NCBI RefSeq assembly: GCF_029338255.1
Contig: NZ_CP119787.1
Span: 2,805,631 to 2,869,630 of the forward strand
Origin: Haloarcula halobia
GTDB lineage: Archaea; Halobacteriota; Halobacteria; Halobacteriales; Haloarculaceae
Direction of reading: 5' to 3'
DNA length: 64,000 nt
Program-made: the position numbers and the translations under genes
The notes under the pieces: generated by a model
The model's database searches: none
What the model saw: only the letters and a program-made list of their open reading frames with translations
Told to the model about the DNA's origin: nothing
Shown: piece after piece, positions 1 to 9,031 of the stretch
How positions within the stretch are numbered: position 1 is the stretch's first letter
Layout: each line of letters starts with the position of its first letter

Positions 1-132
1 GAGCGCGTCAAGGTCGAGCCGGAGATGCTCGGGCACTACCTCGGTGAGTTCCAGCTCACCCGTACCTCGGTCGAACACGGGCAGGCCGGCATCGGGGCGA
101 CACGCTCCTCGAAGTTCGTACCGCTCAAATAA
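1..132 (+). CDS. rps19: 30S ribosomal protein uS19 (C-terminal part)
   Basis: The reading frame is open from the first base and ends with TAA at 130-132, so only the last 43 residues are present. They carry the uS19 ending, with the motif GHYLGEF followed by a basic tail ending in RSSKFVPLK. uS19 binds 16S rRNA in the head of the small subunit. It sits two bases before uL22, which is its standard neighbour in the S10 operon. The start lies upstream of the window. Confidence 0.96.
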   Translation, partial: ERVKVEPEMLGHYLGEFQLTRTSVEHGQAGIGATRSSKFVPLK

Positions 133-134
133 CT

Positions 135-644
135 ATGGGAATCAGCTACTCAGTCGACGCCGACCCGGAGACCACCGCGAAAGCGATGCTTCGGGAACGG
201 CAGATGAGCCACAAGCACAGCAAGGCCATCGCCCGGGAGATCAAGGGCAAGACGGCCGGCGAGGCCGTCGAGTTCCTCGAAGCAGTCATCGAGGGCGACC
301 AGCCGGTCGCGTTCAAGCAGCACAACTCGGGCGTCGGCCACAAGAGCAAGGTCGACGGGTGGGACGCCGGTCGCTACCCGCAGAAGGCCAGCGAGGCCTT
401 CATCGACCTGCTCGAGAACGCCGTCGGCAACGCCGACCACCAGGGATTCGACGGTGAATCCATGGAGATCATGCACGTCGCCGCCCACAAGGTCGGCGAA
501 CAGCAGGGTCGCAAACCGCGCGCGATGGGCCGGGCCTCCGCCTGGAACACGCCGCAGGTCGACGTCGAACTCATCCTAGAGGACAGCGAGGCCGCCGAAG
601 CCTCGAACCGGAGCGGCGGAAGCCGCGAAGGGGGAGAGGAATAA
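135..644 (+). CDS. rpl22: 50S ribosomal protein uL22
   Basis: This 169-residue protein matches archaeal uL22 in length and in its central motif around GVGHKSKVDGWDAGRYP, followed by the hairpin segment rich in Arg, Gly and Met that lines the exit tunnel in known structures. The ATG is two bases after the uS19 stop and the stop overlaps the uS3 start as TAATG, so translation is probably coupled. The C-terminus is acidic, as usual for halophiles. Confidence 0.97.
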   Translation: MGISYSVDADPETTAKAMLRERQMSHKHSKAIAREIKGKTAGEAVEFLEAVIEGDQPVAFKQHNSGVGHKSKVDGWDAGRYPQKASEAFIDLLENAVGNADHQGFDGESMEIMHVAAHKVGEQQGRKPRAMGRASAWNTPQVDVELILEDSEAAEASNRSGGSREGGEE

Positions 645-1561
645 TGGCCGACGAACTCCAGTTCATCGAGGACGGCCTCCAGCGGACCCAGATCGACGAG
701 TTCTTCGCGGACGAGCTCGGTCGCGCCGGCTACGGCGGCATGGACGTCGCCAAGACGCCGATGGGGACCCAGATCGTCCTGAAAGCCGAGAAGCCAGGGA
801 TGGTCATCGGCAAGGGCGGGAAGAACATCCGGAAGATCACGACGGAACTCGAGGAGCGGTTCGACCTCGACGACCCGCAGATCGACGTCCAGGAGGTGGA
901 CGAACCGGACCTCAACGCCCGCATCGTCGCGGACCGACTGGCCAACGCACTCGAGCGTGGCTGGTACTTCCGCAAGGCGGGCCACACCACCATCGACCGC
1001 ATCATGGAGGCCGGCGCGCTGGGTGCCGAGATCGTCCTCTCCGGGAAGGTCACGGGCGCCCGCTCGCGCGTCGAGAAATTCAACCGCGGCTACATCAAGC
1101 ACAACGGTGAGCCGGCCGAGGAAATCGTCGACAGCGGCGTCGGCGTCGCGGTGATGAAGCTGGGCACCATCGGTGTCCGGGTCAAGATCATCCCGCCCAA
1201 CGCCGAGCTGCCCGACGACTTCGAGATCTACGAGGACGTCGAGATCGAGGACTACGTCGCGGACACCGACGGCGAGAGCGTCGAGGAGCTCCTCGAGGGC
1301 GAACCCGAGGACGCCGAGACGACCGAGGTCAGCGGCGAACCCGACGACGGCGTCGAACCCGACGAGGCCGCCGCAGCCGTCGACGAGGAGGTCATCGAGG
1401 AAGACGTCGAGGTCCCGACCGACGAGGACGTCGAGGACGTCGACGTCGACGAGCTCGAGGCCGCCGTCGACGAGGAGCTCAACGAGGACACCGCCGCCGA
1501 GGCGGAGGAACTGATGGACGAGATGGACGAGGCAGACGACGAGGAGGGTGACGACGAATGA
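644..1561 (+). CDS. rps3: 30S ribosomal protein uS3 with long acidic tail
   Basis: This 305-residue protein has an N-terminal type II KH domain with the GKGG loop at residues 56-59 and the conserved uS3 C-terminal domain up to about residue 195. uS3 sits at the mRNA entry channel of the small subunit. The last roughly 100 residues are almost entirely Asp, Glu, Val and Ala, a haloarchaeal extension. The start overlaps the uL22 stop by one base and the end overlaps uL29 by four bases (ATGA). Confidence 0.97.
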   Translation: MADELQFIEDGLQRTQIDEFFADELGRAGYGGMDVAKTPMGTQIVLKAEKPGMVIGKGGKNIRKITTELEERFDLDDPQIDVQEVDEPDLNARIVADRLANALERGWYFRKAGHTTIDRIMEAGALGAEIVLSGKVTGARSRVEKFNRGYIKHNGEPAEEIVDSGVGVAVMKLGTIGVRVKIIPPNAELPDDFEIYEDVEIEDYVADTDGESVEELLEGEPEDAETTEVSGEPDDGVEPDEAAAAVDEEVIEEDVEVPTDEDVEDVDVDELEAAVDEELNEDTAAEAEELMDEMDEADDEEGDDE

Positions 1562-1773
1562 CCGTCCTCCACGTCCAGGAGGTCCGCGACATGACCCCCG
1601 CCGAACGCGAGGCGGAGCTCGAGGACCTCAAGACGGAACTGCTGAACGCCCGCGCCGTGCAGGCGGCGGGTGGCGCCCCGGACAACCCGGGCCGCATCAG
1701 CGAGCTGCGACGAGCCGTCGCCCGCATCAAGACGATCCAGCGGGAAGAAGGCGACCTGCAGGAGGACGAATAA
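1558..1773 (+). CDS. rpl29: 50S ribosomal protein uL29
   Basis: At 71 residues it has the usual uL29 size and its pattern: [13 protein letters not shown] at the start, the NARA motif in the middle, and the helical ending with [10 protein letters not shown]. uL29 lies near the exit tunnel of the large subunit, where it helps dock nascent-chain factors. It overlaps uS3 by ATGA and the next gene by TAATG, so the whole group is a tightly coupled operon. Confidence 0.97.
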   Translation: MTVLHVQEVRDMTPAEREAELEDLKTELLNARAVQAAGGAPDNPGRISELRRAVARIKTIQREEGDLQEDE

Positions 1774-2060
1774 TGCCACTGACACCCGAGACGCTCCCAC
1801 GTCACGAACTCGTCGGCCTCGACGTCGAGGTCGTCGCGGCGTCCAACCCGGACGTCGTCGGCATCAGCGGCCGGGTCGTCGGCGAGACGACCCAGACGCT
1901 GGCCATCGAGGGGGCCGACCGGGTGTGGCACGTGCCGAAGGACAGCGCGACGTTCGCGTTCGAACTCGACTCGGGCGAGATCGTCCGCGTCGAGGGCGAG
2001 CGACTCGTCGCCCGTCCCGCTCGACGCACAGAGAACACAGGAGATTCACAATGGCGCTAG
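1773..2060 (+). CDS. rnp1: Ribonuclease P protein component 1 (Rpp29 family)
   Basis: This 95-residue protein begins [16 protein letters not shown] and contains the Sm-like barrel pattern of archaeal Rpp29 ([24 protein letters not shown]). It supports the RNase P RNA in 5' maturation of tRNA precursors. Location between uL29 and uS17 is the conserved archaeal arrangement and fixes the call. The ATG overlaps the uL29 stop by one base, and its own TAG lies inside the start of uS17 (10-base overlap in another frame). Confidence 0.95.
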   Translation: MPLTPETLPRHELVGLDVEVVAASNPDVVGISGRVVGETTQTLAIEGADRVWHVPKDSATFAFELDSGEIVRVEGERLVARPARRTENTGDSQWR

Positions 2061-2389
2061 GACTGAACGTACAGGAACCGGAGGAGACCTGTGCCGACCA
2101 GCACTGTCCGTTCCACGGAGAGCTCTCCGTGCGCGGCCAGACGCTGGACGGCGAGGTCGTCTCCACCGACATGCAGAAGACCGTCGTCGTCGAGCGAGAG
2201 TACGACGTGAAGGTGCCCAAATACGACCGCTACATGAAGCGGCGTAGCCGGATTCCGGCCCACGCACCCGAATGTCTCGAGCTCGAAGTCGGCGACACGG
2301 TCACAGTAGCAGAGTGTCGACCGCTCTCGAAGACAAAGAGCCACGTCGTCGTCGGCGTGGTCGCGGACGAGCAGGACGGTGATGCCTGA
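2051..2389 (+). CDS. rps17: 30S ribosomal protein uS17
   Basis: The 112-residue product has the uS17 OB-fold signature: [20 protein letters not shown], then the [16 protein letters not shown] segment and a KSHVVVG ending. uS17 is a primary 16S rRNA binder. The start at ATG 2051 lies in the last ten bases of rnp1, and longer in-frame upstream extension would run through rnp1 without similarity, so the ATG is chosen. The N-terminus carries a short [10 protein letters not shown] segment with two Cys and a His, common in archaeal uS17. Confidence 0.96.
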   Translation: MALGLNVQEPEETCADQHCPFHGELSVRGQTLDGEVVSTDMQKTVVVEREYDVKVPKYDRYMKRRSRIPAHAPECLELEVGDTVTVAECRPLSKTKSHVVVGVVADEQDGDA

Positions 2390-2787
2390 TGGAGGCGCTC
2401 AACGCCGACGTCACGCAGGGCCTGGAGAAGGGCTCGCTCATCACGTGTGCCGACAACACGGGCGCACGCGAGCTCAAGGTCATCTCCGTCCACGGCTACT
2501 CGGGGACGAAGAACCGTCACCCGAAGGCTGGCCTGGGCGATAAGATCACGGTGTCGGTCACCAAGGGGACGCCCGAGATGCGTCGCCAGGTGCTCGAGGC
2601 CGTCGTCGTCCGCCAGCGAAAGCCCATCCGCCGACCCGACGGCACCCGCGTCAAGTTCGAAGACAACGCGGCCGTCATCGTCGACGAGAACGAGGACCCC
2701 CGCGGGACCGAACTCAAGGGGCCCATCGCACGGGAAGTCGCAGAGCGGTTCGGAAGTGTCGCGTCCGCCGCGACGATGATCGTATAG
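2389..2787 (+). CDS. rpl14: 50S ribosomal protein uL14
   Basis: The 132-residue product shows the uL14 core: [17 protein letters not shown] near residue 18, a basic [19 protein letters not shown] stretch, and the conserved [18 protein letters not shown]. uL14 forms an intersubunit bridge and part of the factor-binding face. It starts on the last base of the uS17 stop (TGATG) and is followed after four bases by uL24, keeping the operon continuous. Confidence 0.97.
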   Translation: MEALNADVTQGLEKGSLITCADNTGARELKVISVHGYSGTKNRHPKAGLGDKITVSVTKGTPEMRRQVLEAVVVRQRKPIRRPDGTRVKFEDNAAVIVDENEDPRGTELKGPIAREVAERFGSVASAATMIV

Positions 2788-2791
2788 AACC

Positions 2792-3154
2792 ATGACAGAG
2801 CAACCACACAAACAGCGAACGAGTCAACGACGCGCCTCGCTGCACGAGAAGCACAAGCAGGTGCGGGCGACGCTCTCGGACGAACTCCGCGAGGAGTACG
2901 GCCAGCGCAACGTCCGCGTCAACGCCGGTGACACGGTGGAAGTGCTTCGCGGCGACGACGCCGGCGAAGAGGGCGAAGTCCTCGAGGTCGACCTCAAAGA
3001 CTCCGTCATCCACGTCGAGGGCGTGACCCTCGAGAAGACCGACGGCGAAGAGGTCCCCCGGCCGCTCGACACCTCCAACGTGCGAGTCACCGAACTCGAC
3101 ACGGAGGACTCGAAGCGAGTCGTGCGTCTCGAATCGGAGGATGATTCCGCATGA
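2792..3154 (+). CDS. rpl24: 50S ribosomal protein uL24
   Basis: This 120-residue protein begins with the archaeal pattern of Arg, Gln and Lys residues ending in [18 protein letters not shown], and has a KOW motif ([20 protein letters not shown]) near residues 45-64. uL24 is an early assembly protein of the large subunit. Its stop overlaps the eS4 ATG by four bases. Confidence 0.97.
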   Translation: MTEQPHKQRTSQRRASLHEKHKQVRATLSDELREEYGQRNVRVNAGDTVEVLRGDDAGEEGEVLEVDLKDSVIHVEGVTLEKTDGEEVPRPLDTSNVRVTELDTEDSKRVVRLESEDDSA

Positions 3155-3909
3155 GTAACCACCAGAAACGCCTCTCGGTGCCGAACAGCTGGCCCGTAGA
3201 GCGCAAGACAGCCACGTTCACGGTCAAGGCCGGTGCCGGCCCGCACGGTGAGTCGGGGGTCCCCCTGCTCATCGTCCTGCGGGACGTGCTCGGCTACGCC
3301 GACAACCGCAAGGAAGCGCGCTACGCGCTCAACGAGGACAACGTCCGCATCAACGGGACGGCCGTCTCCGACGAGGAGCGGCCCGTCGGGATGTTCGACA
3401 TCCTGGCTTTCACCGAGCGCGAGGAGTACTACCGGGTCTTCCCCGGCGAGGGCGGGCGGCTGGCGCTGACGGCCATCGAGGCCGACGCCGCCGAGTCCAA
3501 GCTCGGCAAGATCGTCACCAAGACGCAGGTCGCCGGCGGCGACATCCAGCTTGGCCTCCACGACGGCGAGACGCTCGTCGTCGAGGACGCCGACACCTAC
3601 GACGCCGGCGACTCCATCGTCGTCGACAACGAGGACGGCTCCATCGTCGCCCACTTCGAGTACGAGGAGGGCGCGCTCGTCACAGCCGTCGACGGCACCC
3701 ACGCCGGCGAGATCGGCACCGTCGACGAGATCCAGGTCACGCCAGGCTCCGCACAGAACAACGTCCTGGTCGCCCAGGAGGTCGGCGAGGGCTTCGAGAC
3801 CATCGAGGAGTACGTCGTCGTCATCGACGAGAACTTCACGGGCGATTCGGACGACGAATCGGAACCCGTGAGCGGCGAAGCCGCGAGCGAGGGTGATGAC
3901 GATGAGTAG
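3151..3909 (+). CDS. rps4e: 30S ribosomal protein eS4
   Basis: The 252-residue protein follows the archaeal/eukaryotic eS4 plan: N-terminal [19 protein letters not shown], an S4-type RNA-binding fold ([20 protein letters not shown]), and a C-terminal KOW segment around [12 protein letters not shown]. Bacteria lack it, so it supports an archaeal source. The last 25 residues are an acidic tail. It overlaps uL24 by four bases and uL5 by eight. Confidence 0.97.
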   Translation: MSNHQKRLSVPNSWPVERKTATFTVKAGAGPHGESGVPLLIVLRDVLGYADNRKEARYALNEDNVRINGTAVSDEERPVGMFDILAFTEREEYYRVFPGEGGRLALTAIEADAAESKLGKIVTKTQVAGGDIQLGLHDGETLVVEDADTYDAGDSIVVDNEDGSIVAHFEYEEGALVTAVDGTHAGEIGTVDEIQVTPGSAQNNVLVAQEVGEGFETIEEYVVVIDENFTGDSDDESEPVSGEAASEGDDDE

Positions 3910-4435
3910 CGAAACCGAATCGAGCGCCGACTTCCACGAGATGCGCGAACCGCGCATCGAGAAGGTCGTCGTCCACATGGGCATCGGCCACGGTGGCCGC
4001 GACCTGGCCAACGCCGAGGACATCCTCGGTGAGATCACCGGCCAGACGCCCGTCCGGACGAAGGCAAAACGGACCGTCGGCGAGTTCGACATCCGCGAGG
4101 GCGACCCCATCGGCGCGAAGGTCACGCTGCGTGACACTACCGCCGCAGAGTTCCTCGAGACCGCACTGCCGCTTGCCGACCTCAAGTCGTCGCAGTTCGA
4201 CGACACCGGCAACTTCAGCTTCGGCGTCGAGGAGCACACGGAGTTCCCGAGCCAGGAGTACGACCCGAACATCGGAATCTACGGGCTGGACGTGACGGTC
4301 AACCTCGTCCGCCCCGGCTACCGCGTCGCCAAGCGTGACAAGGCGTCCCGGTCGATTCCCTCGAACCATCGACTCAACCCGTCGGACGCCGTCGCGTTCG
4401 TCGAGTCGACCTTCGACGTGGAGGTGAGCGAATGA
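3902..4435 (+). CDS. rpl5: 50S ribosomal protein uL5
   Basis: With the ATG at 3902 the product has 177 residues and starts [21 protein letters not shown], then shows the uL5 motifs [18 protein letters not shown] and [13 protein letters not shown]. uL5 binds 5S rRNA in the central protuberance. A GTG and an ATG lie nine and six bases further upstream in frame, but 3902 gives the usual archaeal N-terminus. It overlaps eS4 by eight bases and uS14 by four. Confidence 0.96.
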   Translation: MSSETESSADFHEMREPRIEKVVVHMGIGHGGRDLANAEDILGEITGQTPVRTKAKRTVGEFDIREGDPIGAKVTLRDTTAAEFLETALPLADLKSSQFDDTGNFSFGVEEHTEFPSQEYDPNIGIYGLDVTVNLVRPGYRVAKRDKASRSIPSNHRLNPSDAVAFVESTFDVEVSE

Positions 4436-4614
4436 GCGAAAGTGAAATCCAGGACGAGCCCGACGCCGACACAGAGGCAGAGCGGACCGGCCAGCTCGAG
4501 TCCTGCCAGCGCTGCGGGCGCCAGCAGGGACTCGTCGGCAAGTACGACATCTGGCTGTGTCGCCAGTGCTTCCGCGAGATCTCTCGTGGGATGGGCTTCA
4601 AGAAGTACAGCTAA
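4432..4614 (+). CDS. rps14: 30S ribosomal protein uS14 (zinc form)
   Basis: The 60-residue protein has four zinc-binding cysteines, C25-x2-C28 and C43-x2-C46, and ends in the conserved [13 protein letters not shown]. It is the zinc-containing form of uS14, in the head of the small subunit. It is longer than many archaeal uS14 proteins because of an acidic N-terminal extension of about 20 residues. The ATG overlaps the uL5 stop by four bases. Confidence 0.96.
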   Translation: MSESEIQDEPDADTEAERTGQLESCQRCGRQQGLVGKYDIWLCRQCFREISRGMGFKKYS

Positions 4615-4616
4615 CA

Positions 4617-5009
4617 ATGACAGGAAACGACCCATTCGCCAACGCGCTGTCGGCCATCAACAACGCCGAGAGCGTCGGGCATCTGGAGCAGACGGTATCG
4701 CCCGCCTCGAACGAAATCGGCTCCGTCCTCGAGGTCTTCTACGACCGCGGGTACATCGACGGGTTCACGTTCGTCGACGACGGCAAGGCCGGCGAGTTCG
4801 AGGTCGAACTGAAAGGTGCCATCAACGAGTGTGGCCCGGTCAAGCCCCGCTATTCGGCGGGCGCCGACGAGTTCGAGAAGTGGGAGAAGCGATTCCTCCC
4901 CGCCCGTGACTACGGGACGCTCGTCGTCACGACCAGCCACGGCATCATGAGCCACTACGAGGCCCGCGAGGCGGGCGTCGGTGGCCAGATCATCGCGTAC
5001 GTGTACTAA
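4617..5009 (+). CDS. rps8: 30S ribosomal protein uS8
   Basis: The ATG at 4617 gives a 130-residue protein with the archaeal uS8 start (NDPFANALSAINNAE) and the conserved ending RDYGTLVVTTSHGIMSHYEA. uS8 binds helix 21 of 16S rRNA and in bacteria also regulates the spc operon mRNA; whether it does so here cannot be seen. It begins two bases after uS14 and ends two bases before uL6. Confidence 0.97.
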   Translation: MTGNDPFANALSAINNAESVGHLEQTVSPASNEIGSVLEVFYDRGYIDGFTFVDDGKAGEFEVELKGAINECGPVKPRYSAGADEFEKWEKRFLPARDYGTLVVTTSHGIMSHYEAREAGVGGQIIAYVY

Positions 5010-5011
5010 CA

Positions 5012-5548
5012 ATGCCACGAGTAGAACTGCAGATTCCGGAGGACGTGTCCGCCGAGATGGACCACCTCGACGTCACCGTCGACGGTCCCAACGGCACAGT
5101 CACACGTCGGCTCTGGTACCCCGACATCGACGTCTCGGTCGAGGACGACGCGGTCGTCATCAAGTCCACGGAGGACGACGCCAAGACGATGTCCACGATG
5201 GGTACCTTCGAGAGCCACATCGAGAACATGTTCCACGGCGTGACCGAGGGCTGGGAGTACGAGATGGAGGTCTTTTACTCTCACTTCCCCATGCAGGTCA
5301 ACGTCGAAGGTGACGAAGTCGTCATCGAGAACTTCCTCGGCGAGAAGGCCGCCCGTCGCACGACGATCCACGGCGACACCGAGGTCCAGATCGACGGCGA
5401 GGAACTCACCCTGACGGGCTCGGACATCGAGGCCGTCGGCCAGACCGCCGCGGACATCGAACAGCTCACCCGCGTCAACGACAAGGACGTCCGGGTGTTC
5501 CAGGATGGGGTGTACATCACCCAGAAACCCAACCGAGGTGACGCCTGA
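5012..5548 (+). CDS. rpl6: 50S ribosomal protein uL6
   Basis: The 178-residue protein shows the two repeated uL6 domains; the first begins [17 protein letters not shown] and includes the [11 protein letters not shown] motif, and the second contains [20 protein letters not shown] and ends with the archaeal DGVYI segment. uL6 lies near the sarcin-ricin loop. It shares one base (TGATG) with the next gene. Confidence 0.97.
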   Translation: MPRVELQIPEDVSAEMDHLDVTVDGPNGTVTRRLWYPDIDVSVEDDAVVIKSTEDDAKTMSTMGTFESHIENMFHGVTEGWEYEMEVFYSHFPMQVNVEGDEVVIENFLGEKAARRTTIHGDTEVQIDGEELTLTGSDIEAVGQTAADIEQLTRVNDKDVRVFQDGVYITQKPNRGDA

Positions 5549-6417
5549 TGGCAGACGACCCCGACAACAGAAGCACCGACGCCAACGCGGACGAAGAGGC
5601 ACTCCCGCAGGACGAGACGCCCGACGAGGACGTCGAGTCCGAGAAGCCCACGGCGGGCGAGCCCGCCGAGGACCCCGACCAGGTCGCCGAGGCGGCGGCC
5701 GAAGACGACGGGGACCCAGACGAGGCAGACGACGAGATGGACCTGACCGACATCAGCGGCGTCGGCGAGGCCAAGGCCGACGCGCTGCGCGCGGCCGGCT
5801 TCGAGACGGTCGACGACGTCCGCCGGGCCGAGCAGTCGGACCTGGCCGAGGCCGAGGGCGTGGGCAACGCGCTCGCGGCCCGCATCAAGGCCGACGTCGG
5901 CGGCCTCGAGGTCGCCGAGGAGGCCGAGGCCGAGGTCGAAGACGAGACCGAAGAAGAGCCCACCGAGGACGTGGAGACGGAACTCCAGCCCCGCGGGCTC
6001 GCCGACAAGACGCCGGACTTGGACGACGAGGAAGCCCGGCTCCTGGCCCAGCGACACCGGGTCGGCAAGCCGAAGTTCAACCGGCAGGACCACCACAAGA
6101 AAAAGCGCGTCTCGACCTCGTGGCGCCGCCCCCGCGGCCAGCTGTCGAAACAGCGCCGCGGCATCAAGGGCAAGGGCGACACCGTCGAGGCGGGCTTCCG
6201 TTCGCCGACGGCCGTCCGCGGCAAGCACCCCTCGGGCTTCGAGGAGGTCCGCGTCCACAACGTGGCCGACCTCGAGGGCGTCGACGGGGACCGCGAGGCC
6301 GTCCGCATCGCCTCGAAAGTCGGCGCTCGCAAGCGCGAGCGCATCGAGGAGGAGGCGGAGGCCGATGGCATCCGCGTCCTCAACCCCACCTACGTCGAAG
6401 TGGAGGTGAGTGAGTGA
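5548..6417 (+). CDS. rpl32e: 50S ribosomal protein eL32 with fused helix-hairpin-helix domain
   Basis: The product has 289 residues, about twice the usual eL32 length. The C-terminal portion from about residue 160 is eL32 ([36 protein letters not shown]). In front of it lie an acidic 60-residue leader, a helix-hairpin-helix domain at about 65-118 ([16 protein letters not shown] then [16 protein letters not shown]) and a Glu-rich linker. The extension is a known haloarchaeal feature; its role is unknown and may be nucleic-acid binding. It is in the spc operon between uL6 and eL19. Confidence 0.96.
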   Translation: MADDPDNRSTDANADEEALPQDETPDEDVESEKPTAGEPAEDPDQVAEAAAEDDGDPDEADDEMDLTDISGVGEAKADALRAAGFETVDDVRRAEQSDLAEAEGVGNALAARIKADVGGLEVAEEAEAEVEDETEEEPTEDVETELQPRGLADKTPDLDDEEARLLAQRHRVGKPKFNRQDHHKKKRVSTSWRRPRGQLSKQRRGIKGKGDTVEAGFRSPTAVRGKHPSGFEEVRVHNVADLEGVDGDREAVRIASKVGARKRERIEEEAEADGIRVLNPTYVEVEVSE

Positions 6418-6866
6418 TGACGAACCTGAAAGCACAGAAACGACTCGCCGCGGACGTCCTCGACGTCGGGAAGAACCGGCTGTGGTTCGACCCCGAGCGC
6501 CAGAGTGACATCGCCGACGCGATCACCCGCGATGACATCCGCGAACTGGTCGACGAGGGCGCCATCACGGCGAAAGACGAGAAAGGCAACTCCCGTGGCC
6601 GCGCACGCGAACGCGCACAGAAGCGTTCCTACGGCCACCAGAAGGGGGCCGGCTCCCGCAAGGGCAAGGCCGGCGCCCGGAACAACGAGAAGGCGGACTG
6701 GACGTCGCGCATCCGCGCCCAGCGTTCGACGCTGCGCGACCTGCGCGACGACGGCACGCTGTCGAAACGCGAGTACCGCGAGCTCTACGACATGGCTGGC
6801 GGTGGCGAGTTCGACAGCGTGGCGGACCTCGAACGATACATCGCAGCAAACTACGGTGACGAATAA
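6417..6866 (+). CDS. rpl19e: 50S ribosomal protein eL19
   Basis: The ATG at 6417 shares one base with the eL32 stop and gives 149 residues starting [20 protein letters not shown], a classic eL19 start. A highly basic middle (SRGRARERAQKRSYGHQKG, SRKGKAGAR) follows. eL19 is archaeal/eukaryotic only and spans the large subunit near the exit. A GTG three bases upstream is in frame but would add only one residue. Confidence 0.97.
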   Translation: MTNLKAQKRLAADVLDVGKNRLWFDPERQSDIADAITRDDIRELVDEGAITAKDEKGNSRGRARERAQKRSYGHQKGAGSRKGKAGARNNEKADWTSRIRAQRSTLRDLRDDGTLSKREYRELYDMAGGGEFDSVADLERYIAANYGDE

Positions 6867-7429
6867 TGGCGACAGGACCACGATACAAGGTGCCGATGCG
6901 GCGACGCCGCGAGGCCCGAACCGATTACCATCAGCGGTTGCGCCTGCTGAAATCCGGCAAGCCCCGCCTCGTTGCTCGAAAGAGCAACAAGCACGTCAGG
7001 GCGCAGCTGGTGACGCTCGGGCCCGAAGGCGACCGAACGCTGGCGTCCGCACAGTCGGGCGACCTCGCCGAGTACGGCTGGGAGGCGCCGACGGGCAACA
7101 TGCCCGCGGCCTACCTCACTGGCCTGCTCGCGGGGCTGCGCGCACTGGATGCAGGCGTCGACGAAGCGGTGCTCGATATCGGCCTCAACTCCCCGACACC
7201 CGGAAGCAAAGTTTTCGCAATACAGGAAGGCGCCATCGACGCCGGCCTGGACATCCCCCACAACGACGACGTGCTCGCCGACTGGCAGCGCACGCGCGGT
7301 GGCCACATCGCCGAGTACGCCGAGCAGCTGGACGAACCGCTGTACAGTGGGGACTTCGACGCGACGGACCTCCCGGAACACTTCGACGAGGTCCGGGAGA
7401 CGCTACTGGAAGGTGACATCGAACTATGA
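6866..7429 (+). CDS. rpl18: 50S ribosomal protein uL18
   Basis: The 187-residue protein starts [20 protein letters not shown] and contains [20 protein letters not shown] and the 5S rRNA-binding core characteristic of archaeal uL18. Its C-terminus has the usual archaeal extension ending near [19 protein letters not shown]. Junctions are TAATG with eL19 and ATGA with uS5. Confidence 0.97.
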   Translation: MATGPRYKVPMRRRREARTDYHQRLRLLKSGKPRLVARKSNKHVRAQLVTLGPEGDRTLASAQSGDLAEYGWEAPTGNMPAAYLTGLLAGLRALDAGVDEAVLDIGLNSPTPGSKVFAIQEGAIDAGLDIPHNDDVLADWQRTRGGHIAEYAEQLDEPLYSGDFDATDLPEHFDEVRETLLEGDIEL

Positions 7430-8064
7430 GCGCTGACAACGGCTGGGAACCCCGCACACGCCTCGGCAAGCAGGTCGCCGAGGGCGAGATCGACTCCATG
7501 CAGGACGCTCTCAACTCGGGGCTTCCCCTGAAAGAATCGGAAGTCGTCGACCAGCTCGTTCCCGATCTGGAAGACGAGGTGCTGGACATCAACATGGTCC
7601 AGCGGATGACCGACTCCGGCCGGCGGGTGAAGTTCCGCTGTGTCGTCGCGGTCGGCAACCGCGACGGACTGGTCGGCTACGCCGAGGGTCGCGACGACCA
7701 GGTCGGCGGGGCCATCCAGAAGGCCATCGACATCGCGAAGCTGAACATCATCGACGTCTCCCGTGGCTGTGGGTCCTGGGAGTGTGGCTGTGGCCGTCCC
7801 CACACGGTCGCGCTGCGCACCGAGGGCAAGGCCGGGAGCGTCGAGGTCGAACTCCAGCCCGCACCGCGCGGCCTGGGCCTCGCGGGCGGGGAGACCGTCC
7901 GCAAGGTGCTGGAACTCGCCGGCATCGAGGACATCTGGACCCGTTCGTCGGGCAACACCCGCACGACGGTCAACTTCGCGAAGGCGACGTTCAACGCGCT
8001 GCAGAACACGGCCGAAGCCCGTGTGCCCGAACGCACCTTCGAGAAACGTGAGGTGATCGAGTGA
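7426..8064 (+). CDS. rps5: 30S ribosomal protein uS5
   Basis: This 212-residue protein has the archaeal N-terminal leader ([16 protein letters not shown]), the double-stranded RNA-binding domain ([19 protein letters not shown]) and the C-terminal uS5 domain ([19 protein letters not shown]). A Cys-rich loop [12 protein letters not shown] in the middle is the archaeal insertion. uS5 helps decoding accuracy and mRNA unwinding. It overlaps both neighbours by a few bases. Confidence 0.97.
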   Translation: MSADNGWEPRTRLGKQVAEGEIDSMQDALNSGLPLKESEVVDQLVPDLEDEVLDINMVQRMTDSGRRVKFRCVVAVGNRDGLVGYAEGRDDQVGGAIQKAIDIAKLNIIDVSRGCGSWECGCGRPHTVALRTEGKAGSVEVELQPAPRGLGLAGGETVRKVLELAGIEDIWTRSSGNTRTTVNFAKATFNALQNTAEARVPERTFEKREVIE

Positions 8065-8528
8065 TGCACGCACTGGTCCAGCTCCGTGGCGACGTCAACA
8101 TGGATACGGACATCCACGACACGCTGAAGATGCTGAACATCCACCACGTGAATCACGCGACCCTCGTCCCCGACACGGACACCTACCGCGGCATGGTGTC
8201 GAAGGTCAACGACTACGTTGCCTTCGGCGAGCCAAGCCAGGAGACCCTCGAGCTACTCCTGGAGACGCGCGCCGAACCCGCCGAGGGTGACGCCGACGTC
8301 GACGACGAGTGGGTCGCCGAGAACACCGACTACGACGACATCGCCGGGCTGGCGTGGGCGCTCATCTCCGAGGAGACGACCCTGCAAGAGCAGGGCCTCT
8401 CGCCCACGCTCCGTCTGCACCCGCCGCGTGGCGGCCACGACGGCATCAAGCACCCGGTCACGGAGGGCGGCGAACTCGGCCGCCACGACTCCGAGGACAT
8501 CGACGACCTCCTGGAGGCGATGCGATAA
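8064..8528 (+). CDS. rpl30: 50S ribosomal protein uL30
   Basis: The ATG at 8064 shares a base with the uS5 stop and gives 154 residues starting [20 protein letters not shown]. The MLNIHHVNHATLVPDTDTYRG motif and the C-terminal RLHPPRGGHDGIKHP segment mark the long archaeal/eukaryotic uL7/uL30 form. It is followed directly by uL15 (TAATG), the standard order. Confidence 0.96.
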   Translation: MHALVQLRGDVNMDTDIHDTLKMLNIHHVNHATLVPDTDTYRGMVSKVNDYVAFGEPSQETLELLLETRAEPAEGDADVDDEWVAENTDYDDIAGLAWALISEETTLQEQGLSPTLRLHPPRGGHDGIKHPVTEGGELGRHDSEDIDDLLEAMR

Positions 8529-9025
8529 TGACGAGCAAGAAACGACGACAGCGCGGCTCGCGCACGCACGGCGGCGGCTCGCACAAGAACCGACGCGGGG
8601 CCGGCCACCGCGGTGGCCGCGGGGCGGCCGGCCGCGACAAGCACGAGATGCACAACTACGAGCCGCTCGGCAAGAGCGGCTTCAAGCGCCCACAGAAGGT
8701 CCAGGACGAGATCGCGACGGTCGACGTCCGCGAGCTCGACGAGGACGCGGCGCTGCTGGCCGCCGACGGTGTCGCCGAAGACACCGGCGACGGCTACCGC
8801 ATCGACGTCCGCGACGTGGTCGACGACGGCCACGACGTCGACGTCGTGAAGGTGCTCGGCGCCGGCCAGGTCCGCAACGAGCTCACGCTGGTCGCGGACG
8901 ACTTCTCCGAGCAGGCGACGGCGAAGGTTGAAGCGGCTGGGGGCACAACCGAACTGACCGAACGCGGCCAGGAGCGCCAGGCCGCCGACGCGGACGCAGA
9001 CGCCGACGCGGACGACGAGGAATAA
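8528..9025 (+). CDS. rpl15: 50S ribosomal protein uL15
   Basis: The 165-residue protein starts MTSKKRRQRGSRTHGGGSHK, the Gly/Arg-rich uL15 N-terminus that threads into 23S rRNA, and continues with the archaeal pattern HNYEPLGKSGFKRPQ. The C-terminus ends in a run of alternating Asp and Ala. The gene lies six bases before secY, its conserved neighbour. Confidence 0.96.
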   Translation: MTSKKRRQRGSRTHGGGSHKNRRGAGHRGGRGAAGRDKHEMHNYEPLGKSGFKRPQKVQDEIATVDVRELDEDAALLAADGVAEDTGDGYRIDVRDVVDDGHDVDVVKVLGAGQVRNELTLVADDFSEQATAKVEAAGGTTELTERGQERQAADADADADADDEE

Positions 9026-9031
9026 CGACCC

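Noticed and set aside
2824-4272. Minus-strand open frame across uL24, eS4 and uL5
   Set aside because: It runs through three certain ribosomal genes and has no start context or family.
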